From: UBA1205 sp045598105
GTDB lineage: Bacteria; Bacteroidota; Bacteroidia; Bacteroidales; WCHB1-69
Direction of reading: 5' to 3'
DNA: 63,931 nt
Assembly: GCA_045598105.1 (NCBI GenBank)
Contig: JAZLLK010000090.1
Coordinates: 1 to 63,931, forward strand
Part shown: in pieces, positions 35,536 to 43,856 of the stretch
Layout: each line of letters begins with the position of its first letter
How positions within the stretch are numbered: position 1 is the stretch's first letter
The notes under the pieces: generated by a model
What the model was told of the DNA's origin: nothing
The model's database searches: none
Seen by the model: only the letters and a program-made list of their open reading frames with translations
Program-made: the position numbers and the translations under genes

Positions 35536-37659
35536 TTAATGTATAAGTGATAGAGATATTCTTTGTCGGCGGGTATCCACTTCTTCTACTTTTACCCGTA
35601 TTTTTTGGTTAAGTTTTACTATTTTGGCGGGGTCGTCCACATGTTTGTGCCCCATGCGGCTTTTGTGTAATAGTCCGCTCACGTGTACGCCTATGTCCAC
35701 AAAGCAGCCAAAGGCGGCTATGTTTACCACTACGCCGGTAAGTTCCATACCTGTTTTAAGGTCATTAATGTCGCTTATATTTTGGTCAAATTCGAACAGG
35801 TCGAATTCTTCTCTGGGGTCGCGGCCGGGTTTGGATAATTCTTTCATAATATCCTGCAGGGTAGGCAGTCCTACTTTGTCGGTAACAAAATCTTCGGGTT
35901 GTATTTGTTTTCTCAGAGAGGCATTGTTTACAAGGTCGGGTATGGAGCAGTGCAGGTGTTGAGCCATTTGTTCCACAATGTAGTAGCTTTCGGGGTGTAC
36001 GGCGCTGCGGTCTAATGGGTTGGGGGCTTGAGCTATACGTATAAAGCCTGCGGCTTGTTCAAATGCCTTATCACCAAATCGTTTTACCTGTTTTAGTTCG
36101 TTTTTGCTATTAAAGCTACCGTGTTCTTTACGGTATTCCACTATATTTTTGGCTAAAGCCGGACCTATACCTGATACGTAGGCCAGCAGTTCTTTGCTGG
36201 CAGTATTTACTTCTACGCCTACGGCGTTTACGCAGCTGGAAACGGTTTCGGCCAGGTTTTCGGCCAGGCGTTTTTGGTTTACGTCGTGTTGGTATTGGCC
36301 TACGCCTATGGATTTGGGGTCTATTTTAATAAGTTCCGAAAGCGGGTCTATGAGTCTGCGGGCTATAGATACGGCACCGCGGACGGTGATATCGTAGTCC
36401 GGAAATTCCTCTCGGGCTATTTCGGAGGCGGAATATACTGAGGCTCCGTTTTCATTCACCATTACTATAATGGGCTTGTGATCAAAGTCCACATGTTTAA
36501 TAAAATTTTGGGTTTCTCTGCCGGCTGTGCCGTTGCCTATGGCTATGGCTTCTACATTATATTTAGCCACCAGCGTTTTTATTATCTCGTTGGCCCGGTG
36601 TACTTCTATTTGTGGCGGGTGAGGGAATATGGCGGTATGTTCCAGCAGGTTGCCGTGCTTGTCCAGCACTACTACCTTGCATCCGGTACGAAATCCGGGG
36701 TCTATGCCCATTACCACTTTTTCTCCCAGGGGGGCAGCCAGCAGAAGCTGGCGTACATTATTGGAAAACACATGTATGGCATAGGTATCGGCTTCTTCTT
36801 TGGCTTTTTGTCGCATTTCTGTTTCCAATTGTGGCTGTAGCAGGCGTTGATAGCTGTCGTATATGGCTTCGGCTACTTCATCAGCGGCTTCGTTATCGGC
36901 TTTAAGGTGAATGTGGTCTATGGTGTTAAGGGCGATATTTTCATCAGGAGCTATTTTCACCTTCAGATAGCCCTCGTCTTCACCTCGCATCATGGCCAGT
37001 ATTCTATGAGAGGAGGCTTTTTTAAGGAGTTCGCTGTTGTTATAGTACAGGCTGTATTTTTCACCGGCGTCTTCTTTTCCTTTTATTACAGAGGAAGTTA
37101 TTTTTCCCTGTTGTACGAATAGTTTACGTAGTTTAGCGCGGGTAAGTTCATCTTCGCATATGTTTTCGGCTATTATATCCCGGGCTCCATCCAGGGCTTC
37201 GTCGGCGGTGTTTACTCCTTTGGCGGGGTTAATGTAAGGTTTGGCGGCTTGGTATATATCTATATTGCGTTGCTGATATATAATGACGGCTAAGGGTTCC
37301 AGCCCTTTTTCGCGGGCTATGCCGGCGCGGGTACGGCGTTTGGGCTTGTAGGGCAGGTATAGGTCTTCCAGTGCGGCCATGGTGGTGGCGGCCTCTATTT
37401 TTTGCTTCAGTTCAGGGGTGAGTTTGCCTTGTTCTATAATAGAATTGAGTATTACTGCCCGGCGGTTTTCTATTTCGGTAAGTTGTTTGTAACGGTCACG
37501 CACGGCAGTAATAAGTACTTCGTCCATGCTACCGGTGGCTTCTTTACGGTAGCGGGCTATAAAAGGAATGGTAGCACTTTCATTTAGCAGGTCTATCACA
37601 TTGCTCACATGAACTTCCTGTAACTGAAGTTCAGTGGCTATTATTTTCGCATAATTCAT
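35536..37659 (-). CDS. tex: Tex-family RNA-binding transcription accessory protein
   Basis: This 707-residue protein has the Tex order: N-terminal helical domain ('IPFIARYRKEATGSMDE'), YqgF-like RNase H fold (starting 'VVMGIDPGFRTGCKVVVLD' near 320), tandem helix-hairpin-helix ('LLAYVSGIGPALAKNIVEYR', about 490-520), and a C-terminal S1 domain ('GMELTGVVVNIAAFGCFVD ... VHVSGLLHKS'). Tex binds nucleic acids and affects transcription and stress responses. It starts one base after the stop of the GHKL ATPase gene, so it belongs to the hydrogenase-like operon. Confidence 0.95.
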   Translation of the reverse strand: MNYAKIIATELQLQEVHVSNVIDLLNESATIPFIARYRKEATGSMDEVLITAVRDRYKQLTEIENRRAVILNSIIEQGKLTPELKQKIEAATTMAALEDLYLPYKPKRRTRAGIAREKGLEPLAVIIYQQRNIDIYQAAKPYINPAKGVNTADEALDGARDIIAENICEDELTRAKLRKLFVQQGKITSSVIKGKEDAGEKYSLYYNNSELLKKASSHRILAMMRGEDEGYLKVKIAPDENIALNTIDHIHLKADNEAADEVAEAIYDSYQRLLQPQLETEMRQKAKEEADTYAIHVFSNNVRQLLLAAPLGEKVVMGIDPGFRTGCKVVVLDKHGNLLEHTAIFPHPPQIEVHRANEIIKTLVAKYNVEAIAIGNGTAGRETQNFIKHVDFDHKPIIVMVNENGASVYSASEIAREEFPDYDITVRGAVSIARRLIDPLSELIKIDPKSIGVGQYQHDVNQKRLAENLAETVSSCVNAVGVEVNTASKELLAYVSGIGPALAKNIVEYRKEHGSFNSKNELKQVKRFGDKAFEQAAGFIRIAQAPNPLDRSAVHPESYYIVEQMAQHLHCSIPDLVNNASLRKQIQPEDFVTDKVGLPTLQDIMKELSKPGRDPREEFDLFEFDQNISDINDLKTGMELTGVVVNIAAFGCFVDIGVHVSGLLHKSRMGHKHVDDPAKIVKLNQKIRVKVEEVDTRRQRISLSLIH

Positions 37660-37660
37660 G

Positions 37661-38194
37661 TTATTGATTAATGTTTTCCGATATTAATTCTTTTATGGTG
37701 GATATGATTTTGTAGTTGTTGAGGTCCATGCCTTCAAATACCTCTTTTATATCTTTGGAGCTTACCTCAAAGTTATTATTATCGGTAATATAGGAGAATA
37801 TAAAGTTGATATCCTGGTATTGACATATAAAATCGCTAATGCAACCGGCTATGTCGCCTTTAGGTTGCATATCTATGTGGGAGCGTTGGTAGTCGGCGTA
37901 TATTTCAGTGCCTTTTCCCTGTTCTGATTCTAAGCGGAAGTGGCCGTTGCATATATCCGAGTGGTATTTTAGCAAGGCTATGCCCATGCCTATTTTACGG
38001 GTGGTGCGGGTGGTAAAAAAACTGCTGTTAATGGCTTCCAGCATGTCTTTGGGCATGCCGCATCCGTTGTCGGTAATGCATATAGAAAACAGGTCTTTTT
38101 TTTCACTGTCTTCCATGCTTATTTTTATTTCATCGGCTTGTGCCCGTATGGAATTTTGAACTATATCAATTATATGTAAATCAAATGTTTTCAT
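37661..38194 (-). CDS. GHKL-type ATP-binding protein (histidine-kinase-like, no kinase core)
   Basis: This 177-residue protein consists of little more than an HATPase domain: the N-box region 'LHIIDIVQNSIRAQADEIKI', the G1 box 'ITDNGCGMPKDML' and the G2 box 'GMGIALLKYHSDICNG'. There is no HisKA domain or sensor, so it resembles partner-switching or anti-sigma ATPases rather than a complete kinase. Its start overlaps the PHP gene stop by four bases and tex follows after one base. It is part of the hydrogenase-like sensor cluster. Confidence 0.85.
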   Translation of the reverse strand: MKTFDLHIIDIVQNSIRAQADEIKISMEDSEKKDLFSICITDNGCGMPKDMLEAINSSFFTTRTTRKIGMGIALLKYHSDICNGHFRLESEQGKGTEIYADYQRSHIDMQPKGDIAGCISDFICQYQDINFIFSYITDNNNFEVSSKDIKEVFEGMDLNNYKIISTIKELISENINQ

Positions 38195-38919
38195 AATATT
38201 ATAGGTTCTCCTGTGTGGAGAGCATTTTTAAAATTGTCAAAACTGAAACCATCCATTTCCAATTCGCTATGCACTTTGCCTATGTCCTGTATAAAGTGGG
38301 CGTCGGAACTTTGTATATAGTTAAAGTCGCAAAACCACGGGAAATGCTCAAAAAATTTGTTTTTACCGGCATTGCAGCTAAGTTCCAAAGCCTGAAATTT
38401 TAAATGGTCAGGTACAAATACTAATTGGGAACTAATGCTGGTGCGGCTCTTGTCCACGTGCGCCGGTATAAATATGCCTCCCATATCATACACCTTCTGT
38501 TGCAGTTCTATCATAGGCAAATCCAGTGCATTAATGAGCAGGTGAGGCACCTGGTCCACTATATTGTCTTCTTCGTCTACCACTACCTGATAGCCGAATT
38601 TATCAGGGTCGTTTTCGAAGAATATTATTTTGGAATCTAAAAATCGTTGTAATTCTGCCAGTTTTTCCACATTAGGCATAAAACTCAGGCAGTGGATTTC
38701 TTCCTTGGTGGTAACTTCGGCGCCCATGAGCACAGCCAGGCCGCATTGTTCACCCAGTTTGCGGGTAACCTCGGCATTAAGGGTGGTATTATGGTCGGTA
38801 AGCCCTATAATATCCAGTCCTTTGGCCTTGGCCTGTTGCACTATGGCCGAAGGACTCATGTCTAAATCACCACAGGGCGACAGCACAGAGTGAATATGCA
38901 TGTCGGCTTTAAACTTCAT
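38191..38919 (-). CDS. PHP-domain phosphoesterase
   Basis: This 242-residue PHP protein shows metal-binding motifs DMHIHSVLSPCGDLDMSP (residues 5-22), 'GLTDHNT', 'LMGAEVTTKEEIHCL', 'IPAHVDKS' and 'SSDAHFIQDIG'. Family members are nucleases or phosphatases such as TrpH/RNase AM. The position beside DRTGG, GHKL and hydrogenase-like genes is conserved in many anaerobes as far as I know, but its substrate is not known. It ends with an ATGA overlap with the next ATPase. Confidence 0.88.
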   Translation of the reverse strand: MKFKADMHIHSVLSPCGDLDMSPSAIVQQAKAKGLDIIGLTDHNTTLNAEVTRKLGEQCGLAVLMGAEVTTKEEIHCLSFMPNVEKLAELQRFLDSKIIFFENDPDKFGYQVVVDEEDNIVDQVPHLLINALDLPMIELQQKVYDMGGIFIPAHVDKSRTSISSQLVFVPDHLKFQALELSCNAGKNKFFEHFPWFCDFNYIQSSDAHFIQDIGKVHSELEMDGFSFDNFKNALHTGEPIIL

Positions 38920-38928
38920 GGAAGTGGT

Positions 38929-39258
38929 TTATTTTATGAGTTGATATAATTTGCCGCACACTTCAAAAGTAGCTTCGGTACTGGCCAATACGGCTATATC
39001 TTCATCTTTGGCAAATGCCAGCATATCTTCATCGGGTGTGTTGTCCTTTACCAATATAATGGCGGGAACATCTTTTAACGATGCTATAGCCGCCACATTT
39101 TTATGTGTTTGCATGGTAATCCACAACTGTCCGCTTTTGGCATTGCCCATTACATCGCTAAGCAGGTCTGATGCGTAAGCGCCACTTATTTCTACGTTTT
39201 CGTTAGCGTTATTATAAACTTTTAAATTCAGTTTTTCTATTATTTCTTTTACTGTCAT
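38929..39258 (-). CDS. DRTGG-domain protein (second copy in the cluster)
   Basis: A 109-residue single-domain protein with 'LNLKVYNNANENVEISGAY' and 'SDLLSDVMGNAKSGQLWITM', typical of the DRTGG fold seen beside CBS domains and in phosphotransacetylases. Isolated DRTGG proteins accompany [FeFe]-hydrogenase genes in anaerobes and may bind nucleotide or a redox signal; this is inference. It shares its layout with the first copy at 41044-41385. It lies 13 bases after the hydrogenase-like gene and 9 before the PHP gene. Confidence 0.82.
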   Translation of the reverse strand: MTVKEIIEKLNLKVYNNANENVEISGAYASDLLSDVMGNAKSGQLWITMQTHKNVAAIASLKDVPAIILVKDNTPDEDMLAFAKDEDIAVLASTEATFEVCGKLYQLIK

Positions 39259-39271
39259 AATAAATGGTTGT

Positions 39272-40615
39272 TTATAGTGTTTTAAAATTTTTACCCCATA
39301 TAGCTTTTAGTATTTCCTCGTTTTCTTTAGATGCAAGGCAGGTAAAAATACAATTTTCTATTTTTGCTTCGTTTTTGACTATATCTTCCGCCAATGCACT
39401 GCATGACGGAGCTCCGCAGGCCGAACAGTCTATTCCGGGCAATTTGTTTTCGGTAGTTTTCATGTTTTCTACCATTTTTAAAGCTATTTGCAAATTGTCA
39501 TGTAGTTTAAAACTGGAACGGGGCATAATATGTGGTATTACCATTTGCGGAGCTATTTTTGTGTCAAATTCCTCCTGACTGAATATGGATTCTTTTTCAG
39601 TATTATCTCCTTCAAATTTGTCTTTAATGTGTTGGGCACGTATTTCCAATTTTTGCTTGGCCAAAAAACGGTTGTTAGAGCATAGTATCCCACCTACGCA
39701 GCTTTGGTCGCAGGCTCTCATTTCTACCAGCCCGTTTACTTCTATGCTTTCATCTTCCATTTTTTCCAAAAAATCTATCACATTATTCATGCCATCTACG
39801 GCAAAACTGGAATTGTCAAAATTCACGCTTTCGCCCCCGGTAAGTTCCCATAGTATGTCTTTTCCGCTAAAATTATGATTAATGTACGGTTCATCTTTAT
39901 CCTGGCATTTGCGGCTAAGCAAACGTTTTACCTTGTTGTACAAAAAGTCCATATTAATAACTCCGGTAATAGTAGACTTTTGGCCTTCTACCGGACTTTT
40001 TATGGCGGCTATTTTGGCTGCACACGGAGATACATAAAATATACCTATATCTTCATCTTTTATGTTCTCTTTGGCCAGGTTTTCACGTATTATCATAGAG
40101 GTAATATCCAATGGAACCTTCAAATGTATAATGTTTTTTACCAATGAAGGAAATCGTGTTTGTATCAGTCGCAATACAGCAGGACAGTAAGGTGATATAA
40201 AGGTATTTATTTCCTTGTGTTCTGCCATGTACCTTTTATATAGTTCTATTAAAAATGATACTCCGTGTTCTATTTCGTATATGTGAGTGAATCCTATTTT
40301 TTTGAGGCACGCATATATTTGGGTGGTGTTAGTATCATAGGAAAACTGGCCTATGAAAGTGGCCGGAACCAGGGCCACCTTGTATTTGTATTTGTCCATA
40401 AGGCCAAAGTCGTCCTGTTTAATGTATATGGCCTGATAGGAGCATGTTTTAAAGCATTCTCCGCAGTCAATGCATTTGTCTTTGTTTATTTTGGCCTTGC
40501 CATTACGTATTCTTATGGCTTCAGTAGGGCATGCTTTCATACAATGGGTGCAGCCCGTACAATAGTCTTCGTTTATTTTTAATGCGTGATAAAAATGATT
40601 GTCAGATTCACTCAT
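39272..40615 (-). CDS. [FeFe]-hydrogenase-like iron-sulfur protein, putative sensor (no PAS or phosphatase)
   Basis: This is a 447-residue protein. An N-terminal 2x[4Fe-4S] ferredoxin domain has C19/C22/C25/C29 and C48/C51/C54/C58. The hydrogenase core follows: L1 is SPYCP (C144), L2 is SPCAAK (C198, K201), L3 is EMRACDQSC (C302, C306). A C-terminal [4Fe-4S] domain has C397/C400/C405/C422. All four H-cluster cysteine ligands are present, but the proton-relay Cys of catalytic TSCCP is Tyr143, as expected of a non-catalytic sensory type. Related HsfB proteins of clostridia carry PAS and phosphatase domains that are missing here. Confidence 0.85.
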   Translation of the reverse strand: MSESDNHFYHALKINEDYCTGCTHCMKACPTEAIRIRNGKAKINKDKCIDCGECFKTCSYQAIYIKQDDFGLMDKYKYKVALVPATFIGQFSYDTNTTQIYACLKKIGFTHIYEIEHGVSFLIELYKRYMAEHKEINTFISPYCPAVLRLIQTRFPSLVKNIIHLKVPLDITSMIIRENLAKENIKDEDIGIFYVSPCAAKIAAIKSPVEGQKSTITGVINMDFLYNKVKRLLSRKCQDKDEPYINHNFSGKDILWELTGGESVNFDNSSFAVDGMNNVIDFLEKMEDESIEVNGLVEMRACDQSCVGGILCSNNRFLAKQKLEIRAQHIKDKFEGDNTEKESIFSQEEFDTKIAPQMVIPHIMPRSSFKLHDNLQIALKMVENMKTTENKLPGIDCSACGAPSCSALAEDIVKNEAKIENCIFTCLASKENEEILKAIWGKNFKTL

Positions 40616-40630
40616 GTTTATAGGTATTGG

Positions 40631-41041
40631 TTAAAAAAATACTATCATGGTAATAGTGGTACCCACGCCTAAGGTGGTTTGTATATCTAATTGATCGGTA
40701 TTGTCTTTTATATTGGGCAAGCCCATGCCGGCACCAAATCCCATTTCTCTTACTTCTTCTGACGCCGTAGAATATCCTTCCGTCATGGCCAAATCTATAT
40801 TAGGAATACCCGGCCCGCGGTCGGCTACCACCATTTTTATTTTGTCGCTTTCTATGTCCACGTCTATTTTACCTCCATAGGCATGGGCTACGGCGTTAAT
40901 TTCGGCCTCGTATAGGGCTACTACTATGCGTTTAATGCTTATGGGATTTACATTCAGCTGTTTAAGCGTCTTTTTTATGCTGCCTGAAGCATGTCCGGCA
41001 TTGGTAAAATTACCTTCTTCTATTTCAAACGTGTAGTGCAT
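40631..41041 (-). CDS. Anti-sigma-factor-like serine kinase/ATPase (SpoIIAB/RsbW type)
   Basis: This 136-residue GHKL protein has the compact SpoIIAB form: 'VVALYEAEINAVAHAYGG' (N box), 'MVVADRGPGIPNIDLAM' (G1) and 'GFGAGMGLPNIKDNTDQL' (G2). Such proteins phosphorylate anti-anti-sigma partners or bind sigma factors. No STAS partner or sigma gene is visible in the window. It starts two bases after the DRTGG gene and 15 bases before the hydrogenase-like gene on the same transcript. Confidence 0.85.
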   Translation of the reverse strand: MHYTFEIEEGNFTNAGHASGSIKKTLKQLNVNPISIKRIVVALYEAEINAVAHAYGGKIDVDIESDKIKMVVADRGPGIPNIDLAMTEGYSTASEEVREMGFGAGMGLPNIKDNTDQLDIQTTLGVGTTITMIVFF

Positions 41042-41043
41042 AT

Positions 41044-41385
41044 TTAAAATAAAGGTTGTATCCCGTGAGCATATAGTATTCCGCTAACTTTGAATAAACT
41101 ATATTCGGTTTCAATAATCACTATGTCATTGTCAGCGGCATGTTCTTTCATTTCATCGTCAGCTTTTTTGCCACGAGTCAAAACAACAACGTTAATTTCT
41201 GCCATTTCTGCCGTTCGAACAGTTTGCATATTGCATAATCCCGTAATGAGTATGTCGCTATGTCCGTTTAATCGCAATACATCACTCATTAAATCAGAGC
41301 TAATGGCGTAGTTATAATCGGTATCATAATCGGCTTTGCCGATAATAGTGCCGTTGAGTAATTCGGCTAATTCTTTTATTTTCAT
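41044..41385 (-). CDS. DRTGG-domain protein (first gene of the hydrogenase-like cluster)
   Basis: A 113-residue DRTGG-fold protein ('LLNGTIIGKADYDTDYNYAIS', then 'SDLMSDVLRLNGHSDILITG' and 'VVVLTRGKKADDEM'). It is homologous to the second copy at 38929-39258. It leads the minus-strand operon with a 2-base gap to the ATPase. A clear -7 element was not found in the 52 bases upstream, so transcription may begin at or before the AsmA-like gene. Confidence 0.8.
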   Translation of the reverse strand: MKIKELAELLNGTIIGKADYDTDYNYAISSDLMSDVLRLNGHSDILITGLCNMQTVRTAEMAEINVVVLTRGKKADDEMKEHAADNDIVIIETEYSLFKVSGILYAHGIQPLF

Positions 41386-41437
41386 ATATCTTTTAAAAAA
41401 GTGTTTTTATGTGAGTTTGTTGTATGTTTATTATTAA

Positions 41438-43687
41438 TTATTCTCCTACTTCTTTTTTTCCGGCATCTATATCATCATCGGTGGGGGTGTAGTTTACCAC
41501 AAATGATATGGTATTTTTGTCGGTGGAATTGCTTGCGGCATCGGTTTCAAAGTTTATTCTTTCTTCATTTATGCCGGCATCGGCAAAATATTTTTTTATC
41601 ATGTTCTCCTTCATGGCTACATTTCTTTCGACCATGTTTTGCATTTGCGCTTGCGGATATAAGGCAAATGCTTTATCGTATATGCTGCCTTCCGTAGGTG
41701 TTTTTTCGGCTATGTAGGTTAGCATGTCCTTATTATCATTACGTATGGCGTTTATGGCCTTTATGTCTTCTATTGACAGGTTCATGGGATTTTTATCAGT
41801 ATGTGTGCTTATGTAAAAATCACGTTTGGTAGCATATAAAGCATAGGCCTTGGTGTTTTCTTCTATATTGTAATGGTGAGTAGCTGTCAGTGATAAGCCG
41901 GCTTTTTCTTTTAATGATTGCACCATGGCTTCCATTTGAGTATAGTGTGCCGATTCCCAATCCATATTATATATGTAGTAATTCATGTCTTTAAAGTTGT
42001 CGGCATTGAGCCCAAATGCATTGGCCAATAAATCAATAGGACCGGTAGCAACTTTTACTATGAGATTACATATAGCTTTAAATATTACTTTTTTGAGCGA
42101 AAATTCGGGCGAAGTAATATTGCCTGATAAAGGTAAATCTATTTTTATATTTTCTTTTCTGTCTTCCAGCACAAATATGCCGGCTCTAAGTGGTATGTTG
42201 TACTCCGGTTTTATATCGGGTAGTTTTTTGCCTATATCACATTTGTTAATGTCTATGGTGTTTTGATTAGAAAGTTCGGCATTGTTAATAGTGGCGGTAG
42301 TGGTAAGGGCAAAAGTACCGTGATTAATGGGGTATGCCATATAGTGTTCACAATAAGGCGATGCCTGTGTAAGGTCAAAATTTGATATGTGAAGGTTCAG
42401 TTTGTGTGATTTCCATCCGTCTAATAAGCCTTCCCATGTAGCTATCATATTGCCGTTGTGACCTAATGAGGCATTCATTATTATTTTGTTTAAACCTGCA
42501 ATGTTAAAGTTTTTAGCAGATATATTAATATTATTTATAGGTATATTCACCTTGCGATGCATGGTAGCATCGGTAAAATTAACGGCTGCATTGGCTATTT
42601 GTATGTTGTTTGCCTTTAAAGTGAGGTTTTTGGTAGTGGTATTGTCGGCATTCTCTTTTTCTTTTGTGTCGGTTTCTTCCGCTTTTTTGTTATCATTATT
42701 GCTTTTGAACAATTGGGAGAAGGTGTTATAGCCCTTATTCATGGTGTAGTTCACCTTAAGGCCGTTCAGCAGTATGGTATCTAATAGTATATTATATTCC
42801 TTAAGGTTTAATTGGGCTATGTTTACATTTAAGTTTTCAAAAGCCATAAGCGTTTCTTCACGGGCGTTCTCTACTGACATATCGTGCAGGTGTACTGTGC
42901 CATGAGCGTTAATTTCAGCTATGTGATCAGTGTTGCCTTCTACATATAAGTTGGTAGAAAGATATCCTTTAAGGGCTTGGATATTCATAAATTCCTGCAA
43001 ATAGGGCTGTATGGAGGCTATGGAGAATTTATTCATATCTATGTGTAGGGTGTATGCTTTGTTTTCCATGGCATATAGGAGCTTTAAGCCTAATTCACCC
43101 CCATTGTCAAATTTAAGATGCAGGCCTACATCCGTATTTTCGGGACCAAAATATATGCCCGGTATATATATGGCCAGTTCTTTGAGCGAAAACTTACTGT
43201 CTCTTTGTAAATCCTTGTATATAATGTTACCGTTTCTAAGGGTAATGTGTCGTAGGTTTACAGCCCATTGGCCGGGAGTGGTGTCCTTGTCTTCTTTGGT
43301 AAAATGCTGAATAATATCGGTAAAATTAAAGGTGCTGCCATTTTGGAGTATGGGCGCTTTTACCCCTATAAGGCGAATTTCATTAATGCGGACTTCTTTG
43401 GCTATAAGTTTGAACAAATTAATACGTACCGAAAGGGTGTCAAAGGTAAGAAACATGTCTTTTTCATTTTCTTCCCATGACTGAAACTTGGTAATGGAAG
43501 CCTTTCCCGTAAAAATATTGGCTCTGAATTTCTCCATTTTTACCACACGATTGCATATTTGTTTGCTGTGCTTTTCCACATAATGCTGTGCTACGGGCGG
43601 TGCTATAATGGCTATGAGTATAATAATACCTGCCAATGCTGCCAGTATAATAAGGGGTATTTTAACAAATTTCTTTAATTTTAGCAT
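41438..43687 (-). CDS. AsmA/DUF748-like envelope protein
   Basis: A 749-residue protein with one N-terminal membrane helix (about 8-30) and then a long beta-rich region with DUF748/AsmA features ('FDTLSVRINLFKLIAKEVRI', 'INEIRLIGVKAPILQNGSTF', 'DLPLSGNITSPEFSLKKVIF'). AsmA-like proteins span the periplasm and help lipid movement to the outer membrane. The C-terminal 130 residues look like a lysine/glutamate-rich helical domain with OmpA-like spacing but no clear motif. A promoter lies at 43738-43745. Confidence 0.8.
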   Translation of the reverse strand: MLKLKKFVKIPLIILAALAGIIILIAIIAPPVAQHYVEKHSKQICNRVVKMEKFRANIFTGKASITKFQSWEENEKDMFLTFDTLSVRINLFKLIAKEVRINEIRLIGVKAPILQNGSTFNFTDIIQHFTKEDKDTTPGQWAVNLRHITLRNGNIIYKDLQRDSKFSLKELAIYIPGIYFGPENTDVGLHLKFDNGGELGLKLLYAMENKAYTLHIDMNKFSIASIQPYLQEFMNIQALKGYLSTNLYVEGNTDHIAEINAHGTVHLHDMSVENAREETLMAFENLNVNIAQLNLKEYNILLDTILLNGLKVNYTMNKGYNTFSQLFKSNNDNKKAEETDTKEKENADNTTTKNLTLKANNIQIANAAVNFTDATMHRKVNIPINNINISAKNFNIAGLNKIIMNASLGHNGNMIATWEGLLDGWKSHKLNLHISNFDLTQASPYCEHYMAYPINHGTFALTTTATINNAELSNQNTIDINKCDIGKKLPDIKPEYNIPLRAGIFVLEDRKENIKIDLPLSGNITSPEFSLKKVIFKAICNLIVKVATGPIDLLANAFGLNADNFKDMNYYIYNMDWESAHYTQMEAMVQSLKEKAGLSLTATHHYNIEENTKAYALYATKRDFYISTHTDKNPMNLSIEDIKAINAIRNDNKDMLTYIAEKTPTEGSIYDKAFALYPQAQMQNMVERNVAMKENMIKKYFADAGINEERINFETDAASNSTDKNTISFVVNYTPTDDDIDAGKKEVGE

Positions 43688-43737
43688 GCTGTTTTTATGT
43701 CAAAAAAAATTATTTATTACATTATATAATTACACTA

Positions 43738-43745
43738 CAAAGGTA
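43738..43745 (-). promoter_or_regulatory. -7 promoter element for the AsmA-like gene
   Basis: The minus strand reads TACCTTTG, about 50 bases before the start. The 43750-43800 stretch is an almost pure A/T and purine tract that also forms the end of the glycosyltransferase transcript. Confidence 0.65.
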
Positions 43746-43856
43746 ACATTTTTTTTAACGGTACATTAAAAAGAGAAAAAAAAAGAAAAAAATTTTTTTT
43801 TCGTGACTCATGCACGGAAAAATACTCTTATATAATGATGTAAAATGCTGATATTA

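Noticed and set aside
39272..40615. Catalytic H2-producing hydrogenase
   Set aside because: The proton-relay cysteine is tyrosine and no electron-transfer partner subunits or maturation genes accompany it.
43746..43810. Poly-purine/A-T tract as a repeat or origin
   Set aside because: It is simple AT composition at the end of one transcript and upstream of another; no iterons or DnaA-box pattern was seen.
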